A stretch of DNA of 64,000 nt from Chloroflexia bacterium SDU3-3 (GCA_009268125.1 WBOU01000003.1:372001-436000); one strand, 5' to 3'. Numbered from the stretch's first letter, positions 17,342-27,271 are shown. Made by a program: numbers and translations. Notes: generated by a model from the sequence alone, not told the origin.

Positions 17342-18198
17342 GCGTAGCGCACCTGATCGGGGTTGAGGTAGGGCCGGATCTCGGCGTACTGGCGCGATCC
17401 CTCGGTCCAGACGCGCTGGACAAGGCCGATCGGGATATTGCGCGGGATGGCGGCGTTGGGCAGGTCAAGGTTCATCTGCGCGGTCAGCCCCGCCGTCACC
17501 ACCTGGTCGTCGGCCTTCAGCGGGAAGAGCCGGTCGACCTCCTCCAGCTGGAGCCACGCGCCGCGCTGGAACTGGCCCTGCGCGATACCGTCGGTGACCG
17601 TGCCCTGGTGGTAGACCTTCACGCTCACCAGGCTGCTGTAGTCCGATATCAGCAGCACGCGGGCGCTGCGCGGGTAGACCTGGTCGACAATGCCCACCAG
17701 CGAGGTGGGGCTGCCGCCCTCCTGGCCGATCAGGGCCATGCCCACCGCTACTTTGTCCTCGCTGCCCCTGCTGATCAGGATGGTGTGGCGGCCCACATCG
17801 GGCGTCACCGAGACGACATCGACGCTCAGCAGCTTCCAGGGCGACTCCTGCTCGATCTTGAGCTGCTTGCGCAGCTGCTCGTTCTCCAGCTTGAGCGCCT
17901 GGTTTTGGATATGCTCATCCTGCAGCGAGCTGACCTGCTTCTCCAGATCGTCGACGCGACCGCGCAGCTGCTGGACGTCGGTGAGGCCACGGCCAACCCC
18001 GCCCATCTGGTCGCCCAGCCCCTGCAGCGCGCCGAAGGCTGGGGCCAGCGCCGACTGCGCCTGATCGCGCAGCGGGGTGAGCTTACCGGTGGCATCGAGG
18101 AAGATTAGCCCTGCGGCGCAGATCATCAGCAGCAGGATGAGGATGAACGAGCGCAGTGGCGAGGTGCGCGAGAGGCGGTTGCGGGCGGAATCACGCAT
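17314..18198 (-). CDS. mreC: Rod shape-determining protein MreC
   Basis: A 294-residue MreC, which links cytoplasmic MreB to periplasmic PBP2. A short cytoplasmic tail precedes one membrane helix (about 16-36). A coiled coil follows (about 70-112, LRGRVDDLEKQVSSLQDEHI), then two beta-barrel domains with the family segments TILISRGSEDKVAVGMAL, VGIVDQVYPRSARVLLISD and GTVTDGIAQGQF. It sits 75 bases after mreB and overlaps mreD, consistent with a single transcript. Confidence 0.95.
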   Translation of the reverse strand: MRDSARNRLSRTSPLRSFILILLLMICAAGLIFLDATGKLTPLRDQAQSALAPAFGALQGLGDQMGGVGRGLTDVQQLRGRVDDLEKQVSSLQDEHIQNQALKLENEQLRKQLKIEQESPWKLLSVDVVSVTPDVGRHTILISRGSEDKVAVGMALIGQEGGSPTSLVGIVDQVYPRSARVLLISDYSSLVSVKVYHQGTVTDGIAQGQFQRGAWLQLEEVDRLFPLKADDQVVTAGLTAQMNLDLPNAAIPRNIPIGLVQRVWTEGSRQYAEIRPYLNPDQVRYAWVILSHDD

Positions 18199-18273
18199 AG
18201 TGGCGGCTCAGGGGCGGAGTGCGCGGCGGAAGAGCTGCCGCTGCGGCCCCGCCCCTGCCTTCAACTTGGAATG

Positions 18274-19350
<1,077 letters not shown>

Positions 19351-19429
19351 AGTTTCATCCTCACCTGCTGTGCTGCGCATGCGCTCTGGTGCAGGTTGAT
19401 ATCATCTTTTGTTCGATAGTATGAGTGCG

Positions 19430-19438
19430 ATTATAACA
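19430..19438 (-). promoter_or_regulatory. Extended -10 promoter of mreB
   Basis: Reading on the minus strand the sequence is TGTTATAAT, a perfect TATAAT with the TGn extension, about 80 bases upstream of the mreB GTG. The -35 region (near 19453-19458) is weak. Confidence 0.6.
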
Positions 19439-19440
19439 TA

Positions 19441-20030
19441 CTATCTAGCCGCACACAGCTGATAGCGTGCTGAGAAAGGCGGCAGTATGCGATAGGCGGG
19501 CCACGGCGGCGCGCTACTACTGTTCGCCGTTTTCCTCGCTGGCGGCCATGCCTCACGATCATGTGCAGCCGTGGTCGCAGCATCTACCGCCCCGATCGAG
19601 CAGATTGGTAGGGCTAGCAGCATCTTGTCGGCGCACATGCGATCATTTGTAGCACTACAAGCGGTCTGCGCGGCGCACAGGCCATCAGATTTTTTCTGAG
19701 CAATAGATTTACCGAGGGAGAGCGTTTCGCAAGATGTAACATATCTTTAATGAAAAGAGGATGAGCGGGCTAAAGATCTCCAAAAATCGGTAGGCAAAAT
19801 CACTTGGGACATGGTATAGTTATGCTCCACAGCAGTGCGTGGCAATTGCCAGTTGTTCGATCAATAGGCGTGCCGCACGGTGTGGCGATGCAGCCGATTG
19901 GGAAACAGGGCGAGCTGATTCCAGCGGTCGGATGTTCGCGTTTTGTTTGAAAAGGTAGACACCTGCTCGCCACAGGCTGGATCTACCGAAATTGCGACAT
20001 GCTCTACACAGGAGCAAGGAGTGAGTGGCA
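19441..20030. other. Long intergenic region between divergent mreB and the RRM gene
   Basis: About 590 bases without a convincing gene. The stretch 19680-19830 is clearly more AT-rich than its surroundings. A possible -10, TATAGT, lies at 19815-19820 on the plus strand, which would give the RRM gene a leader of about 200 bases. Long structured leaders are common upstream of cold-inducible RNA-binding protein genes, but no specific structure is claimed here. Confidence 0.45.
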
Positions 20031-20351
20031 ATGCGTGCCAAGCTTTTCGTTGGTAACCTTCCGTGGAGTGTCGACAGCGTGGTGCTGGAGGACATTTTCC
20101 GTGACTACGGCGAGGTCTCGAGCGCCCGCGTGATCACCGACCGTGAGACAGGGCGATCGCGAGGGTTCGGGTTTGTCGAGATCGAGGCGGATGACATCAA
20201 CACCGTCATCTCCGCCACCAATGGCCGTGAGGTCGACGGACGACCGCTACGCGTCAACGAGGCCGAGGACCACGATCGCAGCGGTGGCGGCGGCTTTGGT
20301 GGCGGCAACCGTGGCGGCGGCTACCGCGGCGGCGGGCGCGACCGCTACTAG
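20031..20351 (+). CDS. Glycine-rich RRM RNA-binding protein
   Basis: 106 residues: one RNA recognition motif and an Arg/Gly-rich tail. RNP2 is LFVGNLPW near the N-terminus and RNP1 is RGFGFVEI at mid-domain. The tail from about residue 82 is GGGGFGGGNRGGGYRGGGRDRY in short pieces. This is the architecture of bacterial (especially cyanobacterial and Chloroflexi) cold-induced RNA-binding proteins. The ATG at 20031 is 9 bases after AAGGAG; a GTG at 20025 is less well placed. It stands alone, followed by a strong terminator. Confidence 0.93.
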   Translation: MRAKLFVGNLPWSVDSVVLEDIFRDYGEVSSARVITDRETGRSRGFGFVEIEADDINTVISATNGREVDGRPLRVNEAEDHDRSGGGGFGGGNRGGGYRGGGRDRY

Positions 20352-20375
20352 TCTCAGCCATCTAGCGTTTCCCAA

Positions 20376-20408
20376 GGCCCGCGAGCACCCTTTGCTCGTG
20401 GGCCTTTT
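20376..20408 (+). terminator. Rho-independent terminator of the RRM gene
   Basis: GGCCCGCGAGCA, loop, TGCTCGTGGGCC then TTTT: a 12-base stem with one G-T type mismatch, 25 bases after the stop codon. Confidence 0.85.
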
Positions 20409-20445
20409 CGCTGCTCTCCTGCGCCCAAAACCACCCATATGGCCC

Positions 20446-20475
20446 TTGCGTGCCCGGCCCTGGGCGCTCTATACT
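20446..20475 (+). promoter_or_regulatory. Candidate promoter of the ABC transporter operon
   Basis: TTGCGT (20446-20451), 18 bases, TATACT (20470-20475), placed 35 bases before the GTG start and just after the preceding terminator. Confidence 0.55.
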
Positions 20476-20509
20476 TCCCCTGTTGTGCCGAACAACAGAA
20501 GGAGCCACT

Positions 20510-21496
20510 GTGATCGAAGCCATCCATCTTAGAAAGACCTTTGGAACCTTCCAGGCGGTGCGCGACCTCTCGCTGCGCGTTGGCGAAGGCGAGCTGGTGG
20601 CGCTGCTTGGGCCAAATGGCGCAGGCAAAACCACCACCGTGCGCATGCTCGCGGGCATCCTGCGCCCCACCAGCGGCAAGGCGATCATCGGCGGGTACGA
20701 TGTGGCCGAAAGCCCCGAGCAGGTGCGCAACCAGGTGGGCCTGCTCACCGAGTTCCCCGGCCTCTACCTGCGCATGCGCCCGCTCGAATACCTCGCCTTC
20801 TTCGGCGAGCTGCACGGCGTGCCCCCGGCCACCTGCGCCCAGCGCAGCGAGGCCCTGCTCAAGCGCTTCGAGCTGTGGGACGCCCGCAACAAGCGGCTCG
20901 ACGCCTACTCCAAGGGCATGAAGCAGAAGATGGCCCTGCTGCGCGCCATGATCCACGACCCGCCGGTGCTCTACCTCGATGAGCCGACCACCGCTATGGA
21001 CCCCCACAGCGCCCGCGTGGTGCGCGACGCCATCAGCGAGCTGCGCGCCGCCAAGCGCACCGTGCTGCTCACCACCCACAACCTAGTGGAGGCCGAAGAC
21101 CTGGCCGACCGCATCGTGATCATCTTCGGCGGCCAGATCATCGCCCAGGGCACCCGCGCCGAGCTGACGGTGCAGCTGCTGGGCGACCCGGTGTGGGAGC
21201 TGCAGCTGGCCGCGCCCAGCGCCAGCGCCGCCGCCCTGATCGCCGACATGGCCCCCGTGATCGAGAGCGGCCCCACCTGGCTGCGCTTCCAGACCCGCGA
21301 CGGCCAGCAGATCAACCCCCAGCTCATCCGCCGCCTCACCGAGCGCGACATCCCCGTGGTCAGCCTGGCCGAGGTGCCGCGCAGCCTGGAGGACGTGTAC
21401 CTGAGCATCGTGGGTGAGCGCCACGCCGAGCGCGGCGCGTGGAACATCCCAGCAGCCCAGCCCAGCGCACCAGCACAGGAGGAACCCAGCCGATGA
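20510..21496 (+). CDS. ABC transporter ATP-binding protein
   Basis: 328 residues from a GTG at 20510 with AAGGAG 6 bases upstream. This is the ATPase of an ABC-2 type exporter. Walker A is LGPNGAGKTTT (about 39-49), the signature loop is the variant YSKGMKQKM, and Walker B is VLYLDEPTTAMD, followed by LLTTHN with the switch histidine. The C-terminal 90 residues form the DUF4162-like regulatory tail seen in drug- and Na+-exporting ATPases. Its stop overlaps the permease start by 4 bases (ATGA), so the two are coupled. The substrate is unknown. Confidence 0.93.
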   Translation: MIEAIHLRKTFGTFQAVRDLSLRVGEGELVALLGPNGAGKTTTVRMLAGILRPTSGKAIIGGYDVAESPEQVRNQVGLLTEFPGLYLRMRPLEYLAFFGELHGVPPATCAQRSEALLKRFELWDARNKRLDAYSKGMKQKMALLRAMIHDPPVLYLDEPTTAMDPHSARVVRDAISELRAAKRTVLLTTHNLVEAEDLADRIVIIFGGQIIAQGTRAELTVQLLGDPVWELQLAAPSASAAALIADMAPVIESGPTWLRFQTRDGQQINPQLIRRLTERDIPVVSLAEVPRSLEDVYLSIVGERHAERGAWNIPAAQPSAPAQEEPSR

Positions 21497-22938
21497 TCCC
21501 CCGCTCCATCCGCATCATCGCCGCCCGCGAGCTGCGCGACATGCTCTCGGACTGGCGGCTGCTGACGCCGATCTTTATCCTGACGCTGGTCTTCCCCACC
21601 ATGGTGGTGGGCGCGTCGGGCATCCTCATCCGCGTGGTGAATGACGACAACTCGATCCGCCTGATCATCCCCTTCGCCATGCTGCTGATCGGCTTCATCC
21701 CGGCCTCGTTCTCGCTGATCACGGCGCTTGAGGCGTTTGTAGGCGAGCGCGAGCGCAACAGCCTTGAGGCGCTGCTGGCCACGCCGCTCACCGACGGCGA
21801 GCTGTATATCGGCAAGCTGATCTCGTCGCTCATCCCGCCGCTCGGCTCGGCGCTGCTGGCCATGGCGATCTTCGCGGTCGAGCTGCGCTTCCGCCAGCCC
21901 GAGTTCTTCGCCGAGGGCCTGAAGCCCGAGTATATGGCCACGGTGGTGGCGCTGCTGGTGGCCAAATCCATCCTGATGGTGGCCGGCGCGGTGATCGTCT
22001 CCAGCCACACGTCCAACATCCGCGCGGCCAATCTGCTGGCCAGCTTCATCCTGCTGCCCACGGCAGCGCTCATCCAGATCGAGGCGCTGTATGTGATCGC
22101 CCGCCAGTGGGACCAGCTGCAGCGTTTCGCGATCGTGATCTTCGTGGTGGCCGCTGTGCTCATCCGCACCGGCATGGGCGCGTTCAACCGCGAGGAGATC
22201 CTCTCGCGCGAGCACGAGCAGCTGAACCTGCGGCGGATCTGGGCCAACTTCCGCACCTACCTGCGGGCCTACCGTCCGGTGAGCGAGCCAGTGGAGAGCT
22301 ACCGCGATGTGCCGTTCTCGCTCGGGCGCTTCTACCGCCACGAGCTGCCCGCCATCCTGCGCGCCAACCGGCTGCCGCTGGCCGTGGCGCTGATCGCGGC
22401 GGTAAGCGGGGTGGCGGTGGGCGCGTATATCGGGCGGAACTTCGAGTACACCTGGCTCGATGGCATGCTCAAGCAGCAGCTGGGCCTGAGCCAGAACGGC
22501 CCGCGCTTTGCGCTGGGGGTGTTCGCCAACAACTTCCGCGTGTCGCTGCTGTCGGGCCTGGTCTCCACGCTCAGCTTTGGGGTCTTCTCGTTCCTGGTGC
22601 CGTTCGTGGCCTTCGGCCAGGTGGCCGCCATCACCGCGCTGCTGGCCCAGCGCGGCGCGGAGTTCGGCGCGGCTGGCTCGCCCACCGACTTCCTGCTGGC
22701 CTACGTGCTGCCCCACGGCATCGTAGAGCTGCCCACCGCCATCCTGGGTGCGGCCATGGGCCTACGCCTGGGCGCGGCGCTGATGAAGAGCGAGCGCGGC
22801 ATCTCGGTGGGCCAGAACATGCTGTGGTCGCTGGCCCAGTATGTGAAGGTCTGGGCGCTGGTGCTGGTGCCGCTCTACCTGGTGGCCGCGCTGATCGAGG
22901 GCTTCATCACCCCCCTGGTGGTCTCGCTGCTCTACTAG
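21493..22938 (+). CDS. ABC-2 permease fused to a SpoIIM-like membrane domain
   Basis: 481 residues. The N-terminal half (about 1-245) is an ABC-2 permease of the NatB/YhaP style: a cytoplasmic start RIIAARELRDMLSDWRLL, a helix, then ERERNSLEALLATPLTDGEL, and further helices. A linker with RTYLRAYRPVSEPVESYRDV leads into a second membrane unit (about 278-481). That unit has RFYRHELPAILRANRLPLAV, LGVFANNFRVSLLSGL and YVLPHGIVELPTAILGAAMG, matching the stage II sporulation protein M (SpoIIM/DUF95) family. SpoIIM-like genes are commonly neighbours of ABC exporters, and here the two are one polypeptide. There is no sign of a sporulation locus. Translation is coupled to the upstream ATPase. Confidence 0.85.
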   Translation: MIPRSIRIIAARELRDMLSDWRLLTPIFILTLVFPTMVVGASGILIRVVNDDNSIRLIIPFAMLLIGFIPASFSLITALEAFVGERERNSLEALLATPLTDGELYIGKLISSLIPPLGSALLAMAIFAVELRFRQPEFFAEGLKPEYMATVVALLVAKSILMVAGAVIVSSHTSNIRAANLLASFILLPTAALIQIEALYVIARQWDQLQRFAIVIFVVAAVLIRTGMGAFNREEILSREHEQLNLRRIWANFRTYLRAYRPVSEPVESYRDVPFSLGRFYRHELPAILRANRLPLAVALIAAVSGVAVGAYIGRNFEYTWLDGMLKQQLGLSQNGPRFALGVFANNFRVSLLSGLVSTLSFGVFSFLVPFVAFGQVAAITALLAQRGAEFGAAGSPTDFLLAYVLPHGIVELPTAILGAAMGLRLGAALMKSERGISVGQNMLWSLAQYVKVWALVLVPLYLVAALIEGFITPLVVSLLY

Positions 22939-22956
22939 CTGGCCCTTCCCGCAGCA

Positions 22957-22988
22957 AAAGGCCGCCGCCCATATGGGTGGCGGCCTTT
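22957..22988 (+). terminator. Hairpin after the ABC operon
   Basis: AAAGGCCGCCGCCCAT directly followed by ATGGGTGGCGGCCTTT: a 16-base near-perfect stem (one G-T pair) 18 bases after the stop, ending in TTT. Confidence 0.8.
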
Positions 22989-23042
22989 GCATTGGCACAG
23001 GCCTTGCTTTCTGCTCGGGCAGAGCGCCAAAGGAGGAACGCT

Positions 23043-23246
23043 ATGCCGTACAAAACCGAGCGCGACCTGCCCGAGAGCGTGCGCGACCACCTGCCCAAGC
23101 ACGCGCAGGAGATCTACCGCGCCGCCTTCAACAGCGCGTGGGATGAGTATAACCACGACGAAGAGCGCGCCCACCGCGTGGCCTGGGCAGCGGTGAAACA
23201 CTCGTACGAGAAGGATGAGGCCAGCGGCGACTGGAAGGCCAAGTAG
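23043..23246 (+). CDS. ChaB family protein
   Basis: 67 residues. The ChaB signature is clear: DLPESVRDHLPKHAQEIYR, AAFNSAWDEYN, then HRVAWAAVKHSYEK. ChaB was named as a regulator of the ChaA cation antiporter in Escherichia coli, and its biochemical role is not settled. AGGAGG lies 7 bases before the ATG. It ends 15 bases before an SDR gene and is probably co-transcribed with it. No ChaA antiporter is nearby. Confidence 0.92.
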   Translation: MPYKTERDLPESVRDHLPKHAQEIYRAAFNSAWDEYNHDEERAHRVAWAAVKHSYEKDEASGDWKAK

Positions 23247-23261
23247 CGAAAGGACACAGCG

Positions 23262-24044
23262 ATGCATCTGCAAGGACGAGTGGCCCTGATTACCGGCGCG
23301 GGGTCGGGCCTGGGCGCAGCGGCGGCGCGGCTGCTGGCCCAGCACGGCGCAAAGGTGGCCGCCCTTGGCCGCACCGCCGATGAGCTGGAGAAAGTGGTAG
23401 GCGCGATCACCAGCGAGGGCGGCACCGCCAAGGCCTTCGTGGCCGATGTGAGCGACGCCGAGTCGATGCGCGCCGCCGCCGACCAGGTGGCCCGCGAGTG
23501 GGGCACGATCGACATCGTGTTCGCCAACGCTGGCGTCAACGGCGTGTGGGCGCCCCTCGACGAGCTATCGCCCGAGGAGTTCGAGAAGACGATCAAGATC
23601 AACCTGACCGGCACCTTCCTGACGATCAAGTACGCCGCGCCCTACCTCAAGAAGCAGGGCGGCTCGGTGATCGTCACGGCCTCGATCAACGGCACGCGCG
23701 TGTTCAGCAACACCGGCGCGACCGCCTACTCGGCGTCGAAGGCTGGGCAGGTGGCCATCACCAAGATGCTGGCGCTGGAGCTGGCTCGCGACAAGGTTCG
23801 CGTGAATGTGATCTGCCCGGGCGCGATCAAGACCGAGATCGACCAGAACACCGAGCGCCGCGACCTCGACGAGGTGAAGGTGCCGGTGGAGTTCCCCGAG
23901 GGCAACATCCCGCTCACCCACGGCCAGCCTGGCACATCCGAGCAGGTGGCCGAGCTGGTGCTGTTCTTGGCATCCGATGCCTCTTCGCACATCTCGGGCA
24001 CCGAGCTGTGGATCGACGGCACCCAGTCGCTGCTGGTCGGCTAG
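23262..24044 (+). CDS. Short-chain dehydrogenase/reductase
   Basis: A 260-residue classical SDR. The cofactor motif is TGAGSGLG (about 11-18), followed by NAG (FANAGVNG) and the catalytic Ser-Tyr-Lys with YSASKAG near residue 156. The C-terminus ISGTELWIDGTQSLL is the usual SDR dimer end. The fold is that of 3-oxoacyl-ACP reductase-like and glucose/alcohol dehydrogenase-like enzymes, so the substrate cannot be chosen from sequence. It follows chaB closely and is closed by a strong hairpin terminator. Confidence 0.92.
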   Translation: MHLQGRVALITGAGSGLGAAAARLLAQHGAKVAALGRTADELEKVVGAITSEGGTAKAFVADVSDAESMRAAADQVAREWGTIDIVFANAGVNGVWAPLDELSPEEFEKTIKINLTGTFLTIKYAAPYLKKQGGSVIVTASINGTRVFSNTGATAYSASKAGQVAITKMLALELARDKVRVNVICPGAIKTEIDQNTERRDLDEVKVPVEFPEGNIPLTHGQPGTSEQVAELVLFLASDASSHISGTELWIDGTQSLLVG

Positions 24045-24052
24045 CACGGGGC

Positions 24053-24104
24053 GTACAAAAAACACGGCGCATGATTGTTAGATCATGCGCCGTGTTTTTT
24101 GTAC
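24053..24104. terminator. Perfect 23-bp hairpin terminator
   Basis: A 23-base perfect stem (starting GTACAAAAAACACGGCGCAT) with a TGTTAG loop, 8 bases after the SDR stop. T6 on one side and A6 on the other make it able to act in both directions. Confidence 0.9.
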
Positions 24105-24135
24105 AGATTAGTCGCTCTTTGCTCGATGAACCATC

Positions 24136-24250
24136 TCTTTCCGCATTAAACTCTCCTCTTTCTTGCTAAACCCCAATCTTTCCGTATTAAACTCTCTTTT
24201 TACTTACAAAACCTCCCATATCCCCCATAAACTCCCTCTTTTCGCTGATA
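24136..24250. repeat. About 41-bp pyrimidine-rich imperfect tandem repeat
   Basis: The AT-rich gap 24105-24454 holds two close copies of TCTTTCCGYATTAAACTCTC followed by CTTTNTTRCTNAYAAAMCC (24136-24174 and 24177-24215) and a weaker third copy (near 24225-24250). The strand is strongly pyrimidine-biased. No frame is maintained. This is the leader or promoter region of the secreted protein gene at 24455; no clear sigma-70 promoter is visible. Confidence 0.6.
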
Positions 24251-24454
24251 GATCTTTGAGATACAATACCGATAAGCACGTATTCTTCTCTGAGCTCAGG
24301 ACGGTCATATCCCCTAAACGTCCTTATAACACTTAAATTCATATATACAGATCTATCCGTTTCTATATCGGCAATGAACGCTTGCCCAGCGAACCTATTG
24401 CACTGCCGCCACGCCGGTCACAAGCGCATCATCGCCCCAACAACAGGAGCATGT

Positions 24455-27202
24455 ATGGCCAACCACACCACAAGGAGCCTGCTTGCCACCCTTTGTATCG
24501 GGATGCTTGTGGCAGCCCCAAGCACCACCGCCCGCGCATCTAGCCCTAGCCCGATCGAGCAGGTGAAGAACATTCGTATCGCCGCGCCCAGCAACTTCGC
24601 CCCCACAAGTCCATTTTTCGTCGGCGCTGGGGTGGCCTACTTCGTCGGCAGCGACGCCATCCACGGCAGCGAGCTGTGGAAGACCGATGGCACTGCGGCG
24701 GGCACCGCCCTGGTCAAAGACATCTACCCCGGGCCTTCGACCGGCATCTACGACACCCAGTCGTTCGCGATGGTGGGCAGCACGCTCTACTTTGCCGCCA
24801 GCAATGGCGATAGTGCCCCCGAGCTATGGAAGAGCGACGGCAGCGAGGCGGGCACCACCCTGGTCAAAGATATCGAGCCGGGCGGGGTAGGATCGTACCC
24901 CAGCCAGCTGGTTGCCAGTGGCGACAAGCTGTTCTTCGCGGCCTACACCACGGCGGAAGGCAACGAGCTGTGGCAGAGCGACGGCAGCGAGGCGGGCACC
25001 ACCCTGGTCAAAGACATCGCCAGCGGTAGTACGAGCAGCAGCCCCGCTGCGCTCGTGGCGATTGGGCCAACCGTCTATTTCAGCGCATGGACAAGCACCT
25101 GGGGGCGCGAGCTGTGGCGGAGCGACGGCAGCACTGACGGCACCTACATGATTGCTGACATCGCCGACCAAGGCCGCAGCCATAGCATTAAGGAAATTGT
25201 GGCGATCGGCAACACCCTGTATTTCGCCGCAAATGGGTTCCTTGGCGAGGAGCCATGGCGAAGCGACGGCACCAAAACGGGCACATCCATGATCACTGAC
25301 ATCGCCCAGGCACCCAGAGAGCCTCCTAATATACCCAATCTCAACCTCGGCTCTTACCCACACGATTTTATCGCCATCGGCAGCACGATCTACTTCCTCG
25401 CAAGCGGTTATTCCTCTCCATCTTCTCTTATGGCAAGTGATGGTACGAGCTTAGGCACCATCTCGGTCAAGAATGTATCCTCATCGAACGCCTACCTCAC
25501 CTCACATAGGATCGCAGGCGTCGACGGCCTGCTCTACCTCAGCAACGCCAATACCAGCAGCGGTGACGAGCTATGGAAGAGCGACGGCACGAGCAATGGT
25601 ATTATCTTGGTCAAAGATATCGTGGCCGGGGCAGGCAGCTCCTCGCCCATCAACCTCACCGAGGTCGACGGCACGCTCTACTTCAGCACCACCGATACCA
25701 GCAGCGGCAAACAGCTGTGGAAGAGCGACGGCAGCGAGGCGGGCACCACCTTGGTCAAGGCTATCGTAGCCGGGCCAAGCAGCAAACTCGACAACTTTGC
25801 CGTGCTGAACGGCGGCCTGATCTTCCGCGCCTTCGACAGCGAGGGCAGCCACATCTGGACGAGCGATGGCACCGCAGCTGGCACCACGCGGCTGGATGTG
25901 GTGGCTGGCGACGAGAACAGCTCGTGGCCCAGCAGCGGGCAGAGCCTGGGTAGCAAGGCGATCTTCTGGGCCAACGACGGGGTGCACGGCGATGATCTAT
26001 GGGTGAGCGACGGCACCACCGAGGGCACGGCGCTGCTCAGCGATATGGACCCCGACAGCACCAGCAGAACCCTAGCCCAGGCAGGCGGCACGCTCTACTA
26101 CATGAGGGATAGCGGCGAGCTGTGGAGGACCGACGGCACCGAAGCAGGCACCGCACATATCTACACCTTCCCGAGCAGCAGCGTGATCATGGCCTGGGCC
26201 GAATACCAGGGCCAGCTCTTCTTTGTGCCCACCAGCAGCGAACTGTGGAAGAGCGATGGCACGCAGGCGGGCACGCAGCGTGTGAAGAGCATGGATGGCA
26301 AGTTTGCCTACCCGAGATGTCTGGCGGTAGCGGGCGACAGGCTCTACTTTGTCATCAGCAATAGATATAGCAACCCCGAGCTATGGAAGAGCGACGGCAC
26401 CGGTGTGGGCACGGTGATGGTCAAAAATCTCGACGGCGACAGCTTCCGTACAGGCTGCAACTATCTGGCGACGCTGGGCAGCACCCCGATCCTTATGACC
26501 ACGAAATGGGTGGATGAGCGCACATCCACCCTGGGCATCTGGAAAAGCAACGGCAGCGAGGCAGGCACCAACCAGATCATCATCACCACGATCACAGCGG
26601 AGCACCCGCCTACGACCGCACTGGACTTCTCGCCGCAGGCGGTCGCCGTGGGCGACTGGCTGTTCTTCACCCTGAGCACATCTGCTGGCGCGGAGCTGTG
26701 GAAGACCGATGGTACGGCAGCCGGGACGAGTATGGTGAAAGACATCCTGCCCGGCAGAGCCAGCGCACACGTACGAAGCCTAACCGCACTGGGCAACAAG
26801 CTGCTGTTCGTGGCCAACGGCGGCAGTGGCGCGGAGATGTGGGTGAGCGACGGCAGCGAGGCGGGCACGCAGCAGGTGAAAGACATCAACACCGGGGCCA
26901 GCGGGTCGGCCCCCGAGGATCTCACGCCGGTGGGCGGCCTCGTGCTGTTCTCGGCCTACACCCCGGCCAGCGGGCGCGAGCTGTGGGTGAGCGATGGTAC
27001 CAGCATGGGAACCCTGCAGGTGCCGGATCTCGCGCCGGGGGCCGCATCGGCCAGCCCGCAGCAGATCATGCTGCTGGGCGACACCGCGCTGCTGGCCGCC
27101 CAGGATGGCGACAGCGGCATGGAGCTGTGGAGGCTCGCGCAGGTACCCGATCTGATCCAGCGCCTACTCAGCCACCTCTATCTACCGATGAGCGCACGGT
27201 AG
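24455..27202 (+). CDS. Secreted ELWKSDGT-repeat protein
   Basis: 915 residues from the ATG at 24455 (AGGAGC upstream); the frame opens 27 codons earlier. A signal peptide is evident (residues 1-28, ending STTARA). The rest is 17 full copies, plus a partial one, of a roughly 45-60-residue unit with consensus ELWKSDGTxAGTxLVKDI followed by xLYFxA. Such repeats are known in large secreted proteins of myxobacteria, planctomycetes and Chloroflexi and probably build a beta-propeller-like surface. The protein ends HLYLPMSAR, resembling the YLPLxxR endings I associate with exported Chloroflexi proteins. Its ligand and function are unknown. It is a single gene with its own terminator. Confidence 0.85.
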   Translation: MANHTTRSLLATLCIGMLVAAPSTTARASSPSPIEQVKNIRIAAPSNFAPTSPFFVGAGVAYFVGSDAIHGSELWKTDGTAAGTALVKDIYPGPSTGIYDTQSFAMVGSTLYFAASNGDSAPELWKSDGSEAGTTLVKDIEPGGVGSYPSQLVASGDKLFFAAYTTAEGNELWQSDGSEAGTTLVKDIASGSTSSSPAALVAIGPTVYFSAWTSTWGRELWRSDGSTDGTYMIADIADQGRSHSIKEIVAIGNTLYFAANGFLGEEPWRSDGTKTGTSMITDIAQAPREPPNIPNLNLGSYPHDFIAIGSTIYFLASGYSSPSSLMASDGTSLGTISVKNVSSSNAYLTSHRIAGVDGLLYLSNANTSSGDELWKSDGTSNGIILVKDIVAGAGSSSPINLTEVDGTLYFSTTDTSSGKQLWKSDGSEAGTTLVKAIVAGPSSKLDNFAVLNGGLIFRAFDSEGSHIWTSDGTAAGTTRLDVVAGDENSSWPSSGQSLGSKAIFWANDGVHGDDLWVSDGTTEGTALLSDMDPDSTSRTLAQAGGTLYYMRDSGELWRTDGTEAGTAHIYTFPSSSVIMAWAEYQGQLFFVPTSSELWKSDGTQAGTQRVKSMDGKFAYPRCLAVAGDRLYFVISNRYSNPELWKSDGTGVGTVMVKNLDGDSFRTGCNYLATLGSTPILMTTKWVDERTSTLGIWKSNGSEAGTNQIIITTITAEHPPTTALDFSPQAVAVGDWLFFTLSTSAGAELWKTDGTAAGTSMVKDILPGRASAHVRSLTALGNKLLFVANGGSGAEMWVSDGSEAGTQQVKDINTGASGSAPEDLTPVGGLVLFSAYTPASGRELWVSDGTSMGTLQVPDLAPGAASASPQQIMLLGDTALLAAQDGDSGMELWRLAQVPDLIQRLLSHLYLPMSAR

Positions 27203-27213
27203 CGCGGGCATGA

Positions 27214-27256
27214 GAAAACCTGCCGCAGCATGGGTGCCATGCCACGGCAGGTTTTC
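27214..27256. terminator. Hairpin terminator between convergent genes
   Basis: GAAAACCTGCCG pairs with CGGCAGGTTTTC around an inner GCATGG/CCATGC stem. A-run and T-run flanks make it usable from both sides: by the repeat protein gene and by the DUF6886-like gene. Confidence 0.8.
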
Positions 27257-27271
27257 GCGCACCCAGCCAGC

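Noticed and set aside
19820-20095. A 91-codon minus-strand frame opposite the RRM gene leader
   Set aside because: No ribosome binding site, no recognisable motif, and it overlaps the well-supported RRM gene start.
20971-22716. A 581-codon minus-strand frame across the ABC transporter genes
   Set aside because: It overlaps the ATPase and permease, whose motifs are unambiguous, and its product is Arg/Gln/His-rich without family features.
21493-22938. Sporulation locus suggested by the SpoIIM-like domain
   Set aside because: No other sporulation gene is present. SpoIIM-like domains occur in many non-spore-formers beside ABC exporters.
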